A DNA stretch of 64,000 nucleotides. Origin: Chitinophaga pinensis (GTDB lineage: Bacteria; Bacteroidota; Bacteroidia; Chitinophagales; CAMDFR01). The DNA lies in NCBI GenBank assembly GCA_945897725.1, contig CAMDFR010000015.1, forward strand, positions 1 through 64,000, written 5' to 3'. Under the pieces are notes generated by a model. That model was not told the origin of the DNA. It made no database searches and worked only from the letters and a program-made list of their open reading frames with translations. Both the position numbers and the translations under genes were made by a program. Position 1 is the first letter of the stretch; each line of letters starts with the position of its first letter. Shown piece by piece: positions 9,552 through 18,138 of this stretch.

Positions 9552-9775
9552 AAGAGTAGAAGATAAACAAATGCTCTAAAAATGTGTTTTCCCTTTATTC
9601 TATCCGTTTTGTTTAAGATAAATGATATAATCAAATTTTTCACTATAGAAATGGCTCAGAATTCATTGTTTGATACTGCTTTAGCTTCTTCTTTATTTTT
9701 GGAGATGAGTAAAAATTATAATTAATGTTTAAATTTACATTCAAGATTAGCTCTTTATATTCAACTATATAAATT

Positions 9776-11026
9776 ATGAAAATTCAAAAAGTAGATGTCT
9801 TAGTCATTGGAGCTGGACCTTCAGGTTGTGTTGCATCATCCATCGTTCATGATAGTGGTCTTTCGACAATGGTTATCGAAAAAGAAAAATTCCCACGTTT
9901 CGTCATTGGGGAAAGTTTATTACCAAGATGTATGGTAGCCTTAACTGAGGCAGGTCTCATTGATACTGTTGCTGAACAAGGGTTTCAGAAAAAATTTGGG
10001 GCTAAGTTTCTAAAAGGGAGCAACCACTCTTGTGAGTTTTTATTCGAAGATCAATTCTCAGAAGGTTGGAATTGGACATGGCAGGTACCTCGTGCAGATT
10101 TTGATTCTTCTATGTCAGATAAATTAATCAGCAAAGGAATTCCAGTACACTTTGAAACGGCCGTTACAGCTGTGAAATTTATGGGCAGTGATTCTGTAAC
10201 AACAGTTGTAGACAAGGAAGGAAATGAAAGCCAAATCGAAGCCAAGTTTATCATAGATAGCAGTGGTTATGGAAGAGTGTTGCCAAGATTATTTGATTTG
10301 GACGAGCCATCTAAATTCCCTCCAAGAAGAACAATTTTCGCGCACTTCAAGGATGTGAATCGCTCTATGGAGGCCAACAATGCGCAAATCATCGTTATCG
10401 ATCATGCGCCACAAGTGTGGACTTGGGTCATTCCATTTTCAAATGGAAATGTTTCTGTTGGCTTTGTGGGTGATCCTGCTTTTTTTGATGCACTCGAAGG
10501 TGATGACGATCAAAAATTGAAAACGTTAATTGCTCGAGAGGCCAATATTAGCGAAAGATTTGCAGATGCTCCCATGGTTTGGGAACACGCCAAAACAATC
10601 GCAGGCTATTCTATTGCAGCTAAGAAATTGTATGGCGACGGTTTTGCACTAACGGGTAATGCAGCAGAATTTTTGGATCCTGTTTTTTCAAGTGGGGTTA
10701 CTTTTGCCGTAGAAAGTGCTATGGTTTCTGCGAAGCTTATTTCTAAACAGTTGAAAGGGGAGTCTGTGGATTGGGAAAAGGACTACAAGGAATATATCAT
10801 GGAAGGCGTAGATACTTTTAGGACTTATGTTAGAGCATGGTACGAAGGTAAATTACAGGATATTTTCTTTAATCCAACCATAGATCAAAAAATTAAAAGA
10901 ATGATCTGTTCTGTACTCGCAGGATATGTATGGGACAAAGAAAATTATTATGTAAAAAATCACGCAAAAGCCATCGATACCTTGGCTCACATCGTTCGGA
11001 TGAATAAACCTGTGGAAATTGTTTAA
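9776..11026 (+). CDS. Flavin-dependent halogenase-like FAD oxidoreductase
   Basis: A 416-residue flavoprotein of the tryptophan halogenase/geranylgeranyl reductase superfamily. The FAD motif is GAGPSG (12-17), IGESLLP is at 44-50, and WTWVIP at 215-220 fits the WxWxIP motif used to recognise flavin-dependent halogenases. A lysine-rich stretch (KKFGAKFLK, 72-80) lies roughly where the catalytic Lys is expected, but alignment is needed. Halogenases need FADH2 from a separate reductase, and none is adjacent. The gene lies 224 bases after the CrtI-like gene with no clear TAnnTTTG promoter. Chlorinated flexirubins exist in Bacteroidota, so halogenation of an aryl-polyene-type product is a reasonable guess; a plain monooxygenase or reductase role cannot be excluded. 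Confidence 0.78.
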   Translation: MKIQKVDVLVIGAGPSGCVASSIVHDSGLSTMVIEKEKFPRFVIGESLLPRCMVALTEAGLIDTVAEQGFQKKFGAKFLKGSNHSCEFLFEDQFSEGWNWTWQVPRADFDSSMSDKLISKGIPVHFETAVTAVKFMGSDSVTTVVDKEGNESQIEAKFIIDSSGYGRVLPRLFDLDEPSKFPPRRTIFAHFKDVNRSMEANNAQIIVIDHAPQVWTWVIPFSNGNVSVGFVGDPAFFDALEGDDDQKLKTLIAREANISERFADAPMVWEHAKTIAGYSIAAKKLYGDGFALTGNAAEFLDPVFSSGVTFAVESAMVSAKLISKQLKGESVDWEKDYKEYIMEGVDTFRTYVRAWYEGKLQDIFFNPTIDQKIKRMICSVLAGYVWDKENYYVKNHAKAIDTLAHIVRMNKPVEIV

Positions 11027-11040
11027 TAAATCCTTATTTT

Positions 11041-11142
11041 TTTTGGGCACTGAACGGGCTATCTGCTTATAGTCCTCAAACTATGGCTGAAAGCACTGAG
11101 CCATATGTTTTCCGGGCTATCGCGTCTATCCCTAGTGCGGTG
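11041..11142 (+). repeat. Intergenic repeat element, GGGC...TATCCCT family
   Basis: It begins TTTTGGGCACTGAACGGGC, contains GGGCTATCTGCTTATAGTCC, a 7-bp hairpin (TATGGCT/AGCCATA) and ends CGGGCTATCGCGTCTATCCC. The reverse complement of 44065-44169 shares its blocks in the same order. From memory such elements recur between Bacteroidota genes. It lies between convergent genes and could also act as a terminator-like structure. Confidence 0.6.
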
Positions 11143-11214
11143 TAATGCATCAAATTATACGCTCCAAACAGTTGTAAACTATTTTTAAATGTTATAACAT
11201 CAATGTTACAACAT

Positions 11215-11784
11215 CTATTTCGAAATCTTTGATAAAGGCAGATAGCCAATATGAATAGTGTCTGTATGAGTCGAAGGATTAGCTATAATTTCTATAGTAA
11301 ACTGCTCACGCAAAGAAGCATCCAAAACATCCTCTACACCAAAAAGCTCATCAATATCTACCCCATATTTGTCATCTATATGCGAAGTGGCTCCTTTAAA
11401 TCCGGTATGCTTATAAAAAGCAGCATCCTTGGCAGTGGCTTTTGCCTGCTCTGTGCTTTCCGCTACAATGAGTATTTTATAATGAAATTCTTCAAATTCA
11501 GCTTTTTTGTATCCGCCTAGATTGATGAAAAATAATTGCAAAAACTTTTTATGATCGATTAATTGAGCGTTTTCAGCTCTTCTTTTAATTTTAATACCGT
11601 ATTCACCGATAGCAGTTACTTCTCTCCATGCATCAATATGAAGTGCTGATTTCGCTTCTGGCCAAAAGGCTTTCATAGAAGGAACAAGGGCTGCTAAAGA
11701 TTCAGCAATGCCAAAAAATAGATCATGCTGTTCGATATTTCTGCCAGCAGGCTTGCATCCTAAAAGCACCATAAATAATTTCAT
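11215..11784 (-). CDS. DUF1543 domain protein
   Basis: A 189-residue cytoplasmic protein matching the DUF1543 pattern: an N-terminal MKLFMVLLGCKPAGRNIEQHD, then FFGIAESLAALVPSMKAFWPEA and IHIDAWREV-type segments (here LHIDAWREVT). The second half repeats the theme weakly (YKILIVAEST, HIDDKYGVDID). No biochemical function is established for the family and none can be inferred here. It has no signal peptide. It is separated from the flavodoxin gene by 145 bases on the same strand, so co-transcription is uncertain. Confidence 0.85.
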   Translation of the reverse strand: MKLFMVLLGCKPAGRNIEQHDLFFGIAESLAALVPSMKAFWPEAKSALHIDAWREVTAIGEYGIKIKRRAENAQLIDHKKFLQLFFINLGGYKKAEFEEFHYKILIVAESTEQAKATAKDAAFYKHTGFKGATSHIDDKYGVDIDELFGVEDVLDASLREQFTIEIIANPSTHTDTIHIGYLPLSKISK

Positions 11785-11929
11785 GTGTGTTGTTGGTTTC
11801 TAGTTTGTGTGAATGAGTGTAAAGTTTTTATTTAAATCACCATAATGAATATAGTGCTAAAGCGAATGATGTGTTCAAACAACCATCTGTATCCACTTTA
11901 CAAAGGCATCAAAAGATGCTGGTGTATGC

Positions 11930-12454
11930 TTATTGCAAGCCGAAGGATTGGAGAACAGAAGGGATCCAATGATCAATTCGTTCTTCTGTCATCTCATCTT
12001 GATTATCGACGTCTATGCATAATCCAACAAACATTCCATCTCTTTCTGCTTTGGAATGATCATGCTCATAACCAGCAGTGCTTGTTAAACCACATAAAGT
12101 TCCATGGTTTTTTTCAACGATAAGCGCAAAGACACCTAAGGCATCACAAAAATAAGAAGCGTAGCCGTATTGGTCACCTAGACCGAAAAATGCAATTTTT
12201 TTATTCGTAAAATCAATCGCTTCCATTTTTGGGATATACTCTTCCCAATCACCTTGTAATTCACCGTCATACCATGTTGGCATGCCTAAAATAAGAAGAT
12301 CATATTTGGCCATGTCTTCTGAGCTCTTTTGATAAATTTCTAAAAGGTCAACACTGTCTGCTCCTAAAGAATCTTCAATTTTTTGTTTGATGATTTTTGC
12401 TACAGTCTCTGTGTTTCCTGTATCTGTGCCATAAAATAATCCTATTGTAGACAT
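11930..12454 (-). CDS. fldA: Long-chain flavodoxin
   Basis: A 174-residue flavodoxin. The FMN phosphate loop is TDTGNT (residues 10-15), the isoalloxazine-flanking loops include GMPTWYDGELQGDW and GLGDQYGYASYFCDALG, and the length is that of the long-chain class with the extra loop. It is a low-potential one-electron carrier in the cytoplasm, usually replacing ferredoxin under iron limitation. It could feed reductive steps of lipid or isoprenoid metabolism. No Fur box was searched for in a way that would settle iron control. Confidence 0.93.
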   Translation of the reverse strand: MSTIGLFYGTDTGNTETVAKIIKQKIEDSLGADSVDLLEIYQKSSEDMAKYDLLILGMPTWYDGELQGDWEEYIPKMEAIDFTNKKIAFFGLGDQYGYASYFCDALGVFALIVEKNHGTLCGLTSTAGYEHDHSKAERDGMFVGLCIDVDNQDEMTEERIDHWIPSVLQSFGLQ

Positions 12455-12509
12455 TTGTTGTTATTTAAGTATGGATGATTAATGTGCCTCAATTGACACT
12501 TTTTTATAA

Positions 12510-13115
12510 CTATTTGGCCGGGACAGTGCTCGACTCCTTATATTCTTCATTTAATCCAACCAACACCAAAGAGGTAATGTCATAGGCGTCATCCTTATAT
12601 AAAAGGGAGCCAGAAGCGCTTCTATACGATAGAATAAATGAATACTTCTTATCCGCATTATACTTCTTTAAATACTCCTCAATTCTAGTTTGATAAGCAA
12701 TGCCAAAATTATCTTGTTCTTGTGCCATTTGATCAGAATAGCTTTGTTGCATCGTTTCTAAGTCTTGTTGCATTTGTTGTAATTTCATCTGCGTAGCTTG
12801 TATCTCACTTTGTGTCATTGTCTCTGACTTTCTTTCAGCATCTTGGTAAAAATTTTGAAAGGTTTGTTGCTTGCTTTCAAGGGTTGATTTCATGCTCAAG
12901 GCTTTCTTTTCTAGCTCTGCCTTCTTGATAGTAAAGTAGTCATACTTGCTTTCTAAGGTGTCTAAATCTACGTAAGCAATCTTTACGGTTTTGTCTAACA
13001 CAGCACCTGGCACTTCTTTAAGAGCATCTTTGCCTTTTGATTTACACGAGTGCATAAAAAAAGCACCAAAAAGAAGAATCAATACAATGTTTAATGATAG
13101 GAGTAATTTTTGCAT
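12510..13115 (-). CDS. OmpH/Skp-like lipoprotein
   Basis: A 201-residue protein with a signal peptide ending in FFMHSC, a plausible lipobox with Cys24. The mature part starts with a VKIAYVDLDTLESKYDY segment typical of Bacteroidota OmpH proteins, then a long helical, Gln/Lys/Glu-rich region (about 75-140) predicted to form a coiled coil, then a short beta-rich end (YSFILSYRSASGSLLYKDDAYDIT). Skp/OmpH chaperones hold unfolded outer-membrane proteins in the periplasm. The lipidated form suggests membrane anchoring. It diverges from the OmpA gene at 13282. Confidence 0.85.
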   Translation of the reverse strand: MQKLLLSLNIVLILLFGAFFMHSCKSKGKDALKEVPGAVLDKTVKIAYVDLDTLESKYDYFTIKKAELEKKALSMKSTLESKQQTFQNFYQDAERKSETMTQSEIQATQMKLQQMQQDLETMQQSYSDQMAQEQDNFGIAYQTRIEEYLKKYNADKKYSFILSYRSASGSLLYKDDAYDITSLVLVGLNEEYKESSTVPAK

Positions 13116-13255
13116 AGTCTTATATTTTTTGAAGGCAATATTACTCCAATTGAAGCATATTTGGTAACAAATATGATTGTTTAAGCTATCTAACTAATCC
13201 TAATAATTTGATTATTATTGTTTTATTTCTTATCCTAAATCAATAAAAAATTTTT

Positions 13256-13263
13256 TAGCTTTG
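13256..13263 (+). promoter_or_regulatory. -7 promoter element for the OmpA gene
   Basis: TAGCTTTG matches TAnnTTTG, 18 bases before the ATG at 13282. An in-frame TTG at 13261 falls inside the element, so that longer start is rejected. Confidence 0.5.
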
Positions 13264-13281
13264 TGCTTAACATTTGCTAAT

Positions 13282-14919
13282 ATGAAAAAACATTTTCCTT
13301 TTATAGTAAGCCTTATCTTTTTGTTAAGCATAGGATTACTGCACGCTCAAGAATCTAAGTCTTTGACTGAGACACAACCTTTAAAAGACTCACTATATTT
13401 AAAGAAAAAAGATTATCAAAAGCAACTCGATTTTGAAAATTTTAAATATGCCTTTCCCGCAAAGAAAAAGAACATGTGGGCATTGGGAGTTAATGGAGGA
13501 TATGCATGCGTATTAGGTGATGTAGCCACTAAGTATGGATGGGGTGCTGGTCTTACCTTGCAGAAATCTCTAGGCCATGTTTTTGCCCTCCGATTGCAAG
13601 GAATGTACAGTCAAGTTACTGGACAAGATGTAAAATCGACGGGTCTTTCTAATCAGTTCAGAAATTTTAAATTAAATTTCTCTGCCTTAGAAGTGCAAGG
13701 GGTGGCCTATCTAAATAATATTAGTTTTTATAAGAGAAGTCCGAAGCTGCTTGTTTATGCATTGGGAGGTATTGGCTTATCTACTAGAAACACCAAAATG
13801 AATATGACTGATGATAACAATGCTGGTTCGATTTATGATTATACAGGTGTAGTTTCGGATCCTAAGTTTTTTACTAGGGGAGCAACCTACAAAGCAATTA
13901 AAAGCATCAATGATAAAACCTATGAAACTATTGCTACTGTTGAAAATACAACCTTTAGTGTGAAGAATACGCAAATCAATCCTTCTATCTCTCTTGGAGC
14001 AGGACTTCTATTTAAAGTTAGTAAAAGAATTGATTTGAATCTAGAACAAAAATTTTCTTGGAATAACGACAATCTGTTGGATGGAACAAAATTCACATCG
14101 GATTATGTAGCCACTTCAAAGTCTGATTTTTATTCATACACAAGCATTGGAGTGAACTTTAAATTAGGTAAAAGACAAGAACCACTCTATTGGGTGAATC
14201 CTATCGTAAGACCTTATGAGGACATCATGGAATTAAAAAGTAACTTATATAGTGGAGAATTCATGAAAGATGAAGATGAGGATGGAGTGGTTGATTTGTT
14301 CGATAAAGAATTGAATACACCAACTGCTACTATGGTGAATACACACGGTATTTCCTTAGATATAGATGGCGATGGTATCTCTGATAAATTTGATGACGAA
14401 CCTTTCTCCCCAAAAAGAGCTAGAGTAGATAAAAATGGCAGGGCTTTAGATAGCGATGACGATGGTGTTGTTGATGTGAATGACAAACAAAGTAATACAA
14501 AAGCAAATGCTCAAGCAGATGCCAAAGGACTTGAAATTCTATCAGGTGGATCTGGTATTGATCCTAAAATCTTTGATCCTGTATTTTTTGATTTGAATAA
14601 AGCAGATGTGAAACAAGAATTTTATCCTTCTATTTACAAAATAGCAATGTATATGCAAAGCAATCCATCTGCAATGGTAAAGGTATTCGGACATACAGAT
14701 AATAGAGCAAAAGATGACTATAATATCAAACTAGCTCAACGCCGTGCAGAGGCAGTGGTAAAAATCTTGGTGAGCGCATTTGGATTGAGCAAAGATAGAT
14801 TTGAGGTTGAGGCATTAGGCAAAGCTGATCCAGTGGTTCCAAACTTACCATTGAAATTTGATCCAGTGATCGAAGGTGGTCATTACTTGAATAGAAGAGT
14901 TACATTCGCTGTAAAATAA
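13282..14919 (+). CDS. OmpA-family outer membrane protein
   Basis: A 545-residue protein from the ATG at 13282, beginning with MKKHFPFIVSLIFLLSIG and a signal peptide ending near LHAQE. After it comes an outer-membrane beta-barrel-like region (about 60-310), then Asp-rich calcium-binding TSP3-like segments (DEDEDGVVDLFD, DIDGDGISDKFDD, DSDDDGVVDVND) and a C-terminal OmpA domain (about 430-545). The OmpA domain has FFDLNKADV, GHTDNRAKDDYN and LAQRRAEAV, the residues that bind diaminopimelate in peptidoglycan. It should tether the outer membrane to the cell wall. A perfect hairpin terminator follows 21 bases after the stop. Confidence 0.93.
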   Translation: MKKHFPFIVSLIFLLSIGLLHAQESKSLTETQPLKDSLYLKKKDYQKQLDFENFKYAFPAKKKNMWALGVNGGYACVLGDVATKYGWGAGLTLQKSLGHVFALRLQGMYSQVTGQDVKSTGLSNQFRNFKLNFSALEVQGVAYLNNISFYKRSPKLLVYALGGIGLSTRNTKMNMTDDNNAGSIYDYTGVVSDPKFFTRGATYKAIKSINDKTYETIATVENTTFSVKNTQINPSISLGAGLLFKVSKRIDLNLEQKFSWNNDNLLDGTKFTSDYVATSKSDFYSYTSIGVNFKLGKRQEPLYWVNPIVRPYEDIMELKSNLYSGEFMKDEDEDGVVDLFDKELNTPTATMVNTHGISLDIDGDGISDKFDDEPFSPKRARVDKNGRALDSDDDGVVDVNDKQSNTKANAQADAKGLEILSGGSGIDPKIFDPVFFDLNKADVKQEFYPSIYKIAMYMQSNPSAMVKVFGHTDNRAKDDYNIKLAQRRAEAVVKILVSAFGLSKDRFEVEALGKADPVVPNLPLKFDPVIEGGHYLNRRVTFAVK

Positions 14920-14940
14920 AAGCACAAACTTGTGTCAAAG

Positions 14941-14975
14941 AAAAAGCCATTATCAAATATGATAATGGCTTTTTT
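14941..14975. terminator. Bidirectional terminator after the OmpA gene
   Basis: A perfect 15-bp stem with arms AAAAAGCCATTATCA and TGATAATGGCTTTTT, a five-base-or-shorter loop and T-runs on both strands. Confidence 0.85.
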
Positions 14976-15002
14976 ATGGCTTATGTAATGCATTATTGAA
15001 AT

Positions 15003-15026
15003 AAAAAAAACCTCGCAAGCGAGGTT
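15003..15026 (-). terminator. Terminator of the cold-shock gene
   Basis: On the minus strand, AACCTCGCTTGCGAGGTT is followed by a run of eight T residues, about 30 bases past the stop codon. Confidence 0.8.
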
Positions 15027-15056
15027 CATAATAAATTGAATTCTAAAGAATATTGC

Positions 15057-15248
15057 TTAAGCCAACTTTACGTTAACTGCATTTAATCCTTTTTTGCCTT
15101 CCTGGATATCATAGGTAACTTCGTCACCTTCTTTTATCTTAGTGGTCAATCCTGAGCTATGTACAAAGTATTCCTTTGATGTTTTAGCGTCCTTAATAAA
15201 TCCAAATCCTTTCTCGTCGTTAAAAAACTTTACTGTTCCGGTTTCCAT
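15057..15248 (-). CDS. Cold-shock domain protein (CspA family)
   Basis: A 63-residue single cold-shock domain with both RNA-binding motifs: GTVKFFNDEKGFGFI (RNP1 KGFGFI) and YFVHSSGL (RNP2-like). The family binds single-stranded nucleic acid and melts mRNA structure. The leader from the putative promoter at 15317-15324 is about 60 bases, longer than most leaders in this window, which fits the post-transcriptional control usual for csp genes. It is monocistronic with its own terminator. Confidence 0.95.
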   Translation of the reverse strand: METGTVKFFNDEKGFGFIKDAKTSKEYFVHSSGLTTKIKEGDEVTYDIQEGKKGLNAVNVKLA

Positions 15249-15316
15249 AAAAAATTGTTTTAGTGTTGTTAATTTTTAATCACAGGCACACCAACAACAA
15301 ACGTGATTCTGCAAAA

Positions 15317-15324
15317 CAAAGATA
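15317..15324 (-). promoter_or_regulatory. -7 promoter element for the cold-shock gene
   Basis: TATCTTTG on the minus strand matches TAnnTTTG. It implies a 5' leader of about 60 bases. Confidence 0.4.
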
Positions 15325-15428
15325 ATCAATTTTTAACAATTAGTCTTTTTTATTATTTTTTTGCGAAAATCAACCTAGTTCATCTACCAAAGCTGCAGAA
15401 TTTGATCGCTTAAATAGAGATGTTTGAA

Positions 15429-16301
15429 CTAAAGTATCTTTTTTACGGCAGTTTGTAAAATTTCGTTGCTTGCTCCAGTTTTGTGAACAAATGCAATTAC
15501 CTCTAATTCGGAGGGGTCGAAATCTTCAGGAATAGTAATTTTAAAGGTTTTAAGATAGGTTCTTCCAACTACCGCTGCCTCAGGTAAAGAGCTTCCTCCA
15601 TTGGGAGTAATGATTTCCCGCATCACATCATTGTGAACATAATTGGTATCTACATCACCTGTCGGCATTAATTGAGCAGTAATCAAATTGTTTTCTGCAA
15701 GATAAATAGTAAAGCTATTTTGATCGGTTACTAAAGCAGTGTATTGGATTTTTAATTTAATTTCCAACTCTCTAGTGGCATTATTGTAATTATTAGTCAA
15801 CTCTACATTTACTGGTGTGGTTGCAGCTAACCTTGTAGAAACGTAACCTGGCCATTTCGCCAATAGATACGCTGGTGAACTTTCACCTGGAAAAATTACT
15901 CTATCAATCATAGAACTTGGTTTTGAAGTCCCGGCAGCATAGGCTTGTTGAATTTGTTCAGCCTTGTCTAATGTCAAATCAATAAAACTATAGAGATATG
16001 GCTCATCAAGATTGAAACTATGAAGCGCTATGGCATACACCCTGCCTGGGTTTGCAGCTTTTAACGAGGCAGCAGCAACGTGTCCATTCGCACAATTGAT
16101 GCAGCGAACACCAGTAAATTCTTCTAAAAGAATAACTTTTGCCTGAGCAGCATCAGGGGTAGTTACAAAGGTGGTGTCTTGCGCGGCACCACTTCCAGTT
16201 AAGTCTATGGCAGGTCCAATTTCTTTGCAAGCATTACTCAAGAAAATGACTGTAGTAACAAGAAACAAGATGGAGAAAAAGTGAATGATTTTATTTTTCA
16301 T
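15429..16301 (-). CDS. Omp28-like lipoprotein with thioredoxin-type CxxC
   Basis: A 290-residue lipoprotein (lipobox ending FLSNAC, Cys25). An Omp28-type region begins with ILLEEFTGVRCINCANGH, which carries a CxxC pair (CINC) in a thioredoxin-like setting. The rest is beta-rich (FTIYLAENNLITAQ, HNDVMREIITPNGG). Omp28 proteins are surface or periplasmic lipoproteins of Bacteroidota with poorly known roles; the CxxC suggests redox or thiol chemistry. It follows a DUF6029 gene by 25 bases and is probably cotranscribed with it, with a TlpA-like thioredoxin encoded divergently. Confidence 0.85.
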   Translation of the reverse strand: MKNKIIHFFSILFLVTTVIFLSNACKEIGPAIDLTGSGAAQDTTFVTTPDAAQAKVILLEEFTGVRCINCANGHVAAASLKAANPGRVYAIALHSFNLDEPYLYSFIDLTLDKAEQIQQAYAAGTSKPSSMIDRVIFPGESSPAYLLAKWPGYVSTRLAATTPVNVELTNNYNNATRELEIKLKIQYTALVTDQNSFTIYLAENNLITAQLMPTGDVDTNYVHNDVMREIITPNGGSSLPEAAVVGRTYLKTFKITIPEDFDPSELEVIAFVHKTGASNEILQTAVKKIL

Positions 16302-16326
16302 GATCTAAATTTAACTCATTTATTAA

Positions 16327-17928
16327 TTAAAAACTACTGTTGATAGAAATCCTGAGTCCACTAAAAGCAGGCTCAAAACGACAAACGCCTCCGGTACAAA
16401 CGATTCCTGATACTTGTCGTACATAGGATGCCGTGAAACGATGTTGATTTAAGGTATATCCCAAAAAGAACGAATAAAAGTGTAGAGGCCGACTTGGTCT
16501 ATCTTCTCTCGATGTATTGGGTACTACATTCCACATATCTGAAACAGCAATCGAAAAATGTGGCGCCATATTAAATTCTAAAAGACCAAAAAGCCATTGA
16601 CCATAATCTTTTGGACAATATTGATATTGGAGTTCACTTCTGATAGATAACTTGTTGTTTACTTTAACAGAAATCTCTCCAAAACCTGTTATAGAATGAA
16701 TCGTATCACCCTCTAAAGTATAAAATTTCTGGTTGTATTTGACATATTGAAAACCTAAATAACCCTGAACTTTCTTGTTCTTCTTAAATTCAACATCAAA
16801 ATAGACCTCACCAAAATAGGGTGATTTAATCTGGAATTTATTATTATGGATAAAAGAAAGACTCAAGTTCATTGTATAACCTTTCTTGGGCGTATAAGTT
16901 AAGTCGATGGAATGTGCTGTTTCATTCAACTCTTGTGAAGCTGCATTAAATCGAGACGGTAGCCTCAATGAATTTTGTCTGCTCGTTGGTGGCGAAAAAC
17001 TGACCATTCCTTGCAACAAGTATTCGTTTGGTGAAGTCCTAAACTGGAAATTTTCAACCCTCTTGAATTGATATGAAATACCAAATTTTTTCTTTGAATA
17101 GCTGAATGAAGTGTAAACTGCATTTCCTGGAGCATCAAACAGACTTCCATTCCCTCTCAATGCTTCATGTGTTTTCATTGCCGCTTCTACAAACCATGTA
17201 AAATTTCCGGCATTTAGTGTGTTGTAAAAAGAAAAGGCGTAGGTATTGTATTTTGGAATAAATCTTAACGAGGTATCATAAGACTCAATGTTACTAACAA
17301 TCACTTCCATGTTTTTCTGATCAATAGTCCTGTTTACCACGGCTATACCAGGTGTAAAAATAGCTTTGTCCTTAATAGCAAAATTGCCTTCGATACATAA
17401 TCCCTTAATCACTGGTTTATATAATTCAAAGCGATATTTCTGTACACCTGTAAATCCTTTAATAAACAATTTGTCTTTATACGTAAATTTTAAGCGCGCC
17501 CCAAGAAGTGCATTGTCTATGCCTAATGATCTATCTTCATAAGATCTAAATGTTAATCCACTACCAAATTGCTCATAAAAATTTCCTCCTGTTATCTCAA
17601 GTCCTTTGACCTCTTTTTGAACAAACCAAAATCCAAGACCGTAGCCACTGTATGGTGTACCGGGATTATGTAGATTTGAATTATGGAATAAATCTACCCT
17701 TACGCCTGTACGAAGCTTCCAATCATCATTATTGTAACTCAGACCAATCCATGTATCTGTACCTGATTTTAGATTGTCATAATGCGGTGTATTTGCCGCT
17801 CCAATATTAGTATCTCGAACGTAAAAATCAGTGTTACTTTGTATGTCGCCAGAAAAGTATCCCTGAGAATATAGGTTAGATGAATAAAGAAGGGTGATAA
17901 ATAAAAGTCTAAAAATAATTTTCCCCAT
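16327..17928 (-). CDS. DUF6029 family outer-membrane beta-barrel protein
   Basis: A 533-residue protein with a signal peptide (cleavage near LYSQGYF) and alternating beta-strand sequence to the end, finishing in SGLRISINSSF with a terminal Phe as in barrel proteins. The pattern matches DUF6029 (GYFSGDIQSNTDFYVRD start, FYEQFGSGLTFRSYEDRSLG). A late CTGGVC motif could form a disulfide. The family's function is unknown. It heads a two-gene leftward unit with the Omp28-like CxxC lipoprotein and is divergent from the TlpA gene. This suggests a thiol-related envelope module, which is inference. Confidence 0.8.
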   Translation of the reverse strand: MGKIIFRLLFITLLYSSNLYSQGYFSGDIQSNTDFYVRDTNIGAANTPHYDNLKSGTDTWIGLSYNNDDWKLRTGVRVDLFHNSNLHNPGTPYSGYGLGFWFVQKEVKGLEITGGNFYEQFGSGLTFRSYEDRSLGIDNALLGARLKFTYKDKLFIKGFTGVQKYRFELYKPVIKGLCIEGNFAIKDKAIFTPGIAVVNRTIDQKNMEVIVSNIESYDTSLRFIPKYNTYAFSFYNTLNAGNFTWFVEAAMKTHEALRGNGSLFDAPGNAVYTSFSYSKKKFGISYQFKRVENFQFRTSPNEYLLQGMVSFSPPTSRQNSLRLPSRFNAASQELNETAHSIDLTYTPKKGYTMNLSLSFIHNNKFQIKSPYFGEVYFDVEFKKNKKVQGYLGFQYVKYNQKFYTLEGDTIHSITGFGEISVKVNNKLSIRSELQYQYCPKDYGQWLFGLLEFNMAPHFSIAVSDMWNVVPNTSREDRPSRPLHFYSFFLGYTLNQHRFTASYVRQVSGIVCTGGVCRFEPAFSGLRISINSSF

Positions 17929-17965
17929 ATCAATACGTTAATTGTCGTTAATTTTGATTCGCCCA

Positions 17966-17973
17966 CAAACCTA
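17966..17973 (-). promoter_or_regulatory. -7 promoter element for the DUF6029-Omp28 unit
   Basis: TAGGTTTG on the minus strand matches TAnnTTTG, 37 nt before the ATG. Confidence 0.45.
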
Positions 17974-18085
17974 CTCTTTTTTATGAAGAATGTAAACAGC
18001 AGGAAACAGTCAAAGTGTTGTTATAGTGCAATTTCAATATTTTGTTCCTAAAGTCTCTGGGGCATACAATTCAAAAATTATTAGT

Positions 18086-18115
18086 TTGGCATAATACTTG
18101 AAAGTTATAAATTTG
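18086..18115 (+). promoter_or_regulatory. Full Bacteroidota promoter for the TlpA-like gene
   Basis: TTG at 18086-18088, a 19-base spacer, then TAAATTTG at 18108-18115. Both elements and the spacing fit the TTG-N19-TAnnTTTG consensus; it is the best complete promoter in the window. Confidence 0.7.
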
Positions 18116-18138
18116 TATTAATTAAAATAAAATAACAG

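Noticed and set aside
9651-9725. A 24-codon ATG frame between the CrtI-like and halogenase-like genes
   Set aside because: Too short, with no promoter or homology signal; chance is as likely.
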